This document shows, in pieces, positions 51,463 to 51,817 of a DNA stretch of 51,817 nucleotides; position 1 is the first letter of the stretch, and each line of letters starts with the position of its first letter. The notes under the pieces are model-generated. The model had not been told where the DNA came from. It saw only the letters and a program-made list of their open reading frames with translations, and did not search any database. Source of the DNA: Bacteroidota bacterium (GTDB lineage Bacteria > Bacteroidota > Bacteroidia > NS11-12g > UBA955); the NCBI GenBank assembly GCA_016787485.1, contig JAEUUL010000002.1, positions 1-51,817 of the forward strand, written 5' to 3'. Position numbers and translations under genes: made by a program.

Positions 51463-51482
51463 GGAGGGAGACCCTGTGAGTC

Positions 51483-51581
51483 TCAGTTTTTTTGTTTTCC
51501 TTCCAGCAGGTAGACAGCGCCGAATAAGGCACCCAGTCCGGCCACAACCAGAGGAATCAGTACGATGTAGTTATTGCTCAT
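51483..51581 (-). CDS. Small single-pass membrane peptide (32 residues)
   Basis: Minus-strand frame from the ATG at 51579-51581 to a TGA at 51483-51485. The product starts MSNNYIVLIPLVV, continues with a Gly/Ala/Leu-rich hydrophobic run to about residue 26, and ends EGKQKN: one membrane helix with a polar N-terminus and a basic C-terminus. It lies between the 3' end of acs and a strong terminator, on the same strand, with an AT-rich upstream region containing a TTATTTTG sequence that is one base off the -7 consensus. The shape is that of known bacterial small membrane proteins. I recognise no family; it could be a chance frame, but the terminator position and composition argue for a real gene. 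Confidence 0.55.
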   Translation of the reverse strand: MSNNYIVLIPLVVAGLGALFGAVYLLEGKQKN

Positions 51582-51694
51582 AGGCTTTTCGTTTGATACT
51601 ACAAAATAAACACCGAAAAAATGACAATTCCAAATTCTGTGAAAAGGAATGTTTGGATTGTGGATAATATAGCCTGATTCACAGAGTCATTTTG

Positions 51695-51817
51695 TCATAG
51701 CCTGCCTTGTGCTATGTCCGCCACCACCGAGGGGTCCAGCAGGGTAGAGGTGTCTCCCAGGTTACCCAATTCTCCTTCCGCAATTTTTCTCAGTATCCGG
51801 CGCATGATTTTGCCACT
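51695..51817 (-). CDS. acs: Acetyl-CoA synthetase, C-terminal end (partial)
   Basis: Only 40 residues are in the window; the gene continues beyond the right edge. The visible end [16 protein letters not shown], then [14 protein letters not shown], is the diagnostic C-terminus of AMP-forming acetyl-CoA synthetase, with the conserved lysine of S-G-K-I-M-R-R that is needed for adenylate formation and is the site of regulatory acetylation. The enzyme makes acetyl-CoA from acetate, ATP and CoA. The stop is at 51695-51697. The 113-nt gap to the small peptide frame has no terminator I can see. Confidence 0.93.
   Translation of the reverse strand, partial: SGKIMRRILRKIAEGELGNLGDTSTLLDPSVVADIAQGRL

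Overview
The window is bacterial chromosome from a member of the Bacteroidota, probably a free-living aerobe of the Chitinophagales/Sphingobacteriales type; I cannot place it to genus. The signs are: five proteins ending in type IX secretion system (T9SS) type A sorting domains (YPNP/WPNP or SPNP, then a G-x-Y-x-V/I-R/Q motif and a basic tail); promoters with the Bacteroidota -7 element TAnnTTTG (TATCTTTG, TACATTTG, TATATTTG); few Shine-Dalgarno sequences; a type III glutamine synthetase; TonB-dependent receptors; and many AQ-type signal peptides. No rRNA, tRNA, CRISPR array, transposase or integrase was seen, and no gene-free stretch exceeds 300 bases.

Layout. 1-9.3 kb: three consecutive genes for very large secreted T9SS proteins (the first cut by the window edge), rich in PKD, GEVED, CUB, DUF5011-like and beta-helix domains. 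9.4-12.1 kb: a 3-hydroxyacyl-CoA dehydrogenase-like protein, RidA, and a secreted cytochrome c/copper type II monooxygenase-like protein with a T9SS tail. 12.2-14.6 kb: a compact operon DUF3467 - two-helix channel-like protein - PaaN-type aldehyde dehydrogenase. 14.6-21.4 kb: a secreted hypothetical protein, an AlkD-like DNA glycosylase, a T9SS protein and a TonB-dependent receptor, the last two separated by a divergent PduO-type cobalamin adenosyltransferase. 21.6-24.4 kb: DUF2071 protein, GpsA, Bcp peroxiredoxin and a lipoprotein.

24.4-27.1 kb is an arsenic resistance operon, arsR-arsM-acr3-arsC: a repressor, an arsenite methyltransferase, an arsenite efflux permease and a thioredoxin-type arsenate reductase. 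Two 16-bp palindromes of the form ATCG-N8-CGAT lie on the arsR promoter and immediately before arsM, and look like ArsR operators. Then come a DUF4349 lipoprotein, an outer-membrane barrel plus vanadium-haloperoxidase/PAP2-like lipoprotein pair, a FecA-like TonB receptor, a DUF3179 membrane protein and type III glutamine synthetase.

36.7-51.8 kb: Kup potassium transporter overlapping a dipeptidyl peptidase IV; two poorly known membrane proteins, one with a C-terminal pYEATS-like domain; patatin phospholipase and DUF1801; a membrane-anchored dihaem cytochrome c; a VRR-NUC-like nuclease behind an aldehyde dehydrogenase; methionyl-tRNA synthetase; a secreted HExxH protein; a CHAD protein; a 32-residue membrane peptide; and the 3' end of acetyl-CoA synthetase.

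The least explained items are the pYEATS-like membrane protein, the tyrosine-studded beta-helix, the channel-like protein without a K+ selectivity filter, the lone nuclease, the secreted HExxH protein, and a set of promoters placed only 4-6 nt before start codons, implying leaderless mRNAs. I see no obvious new multi-gene immune island.
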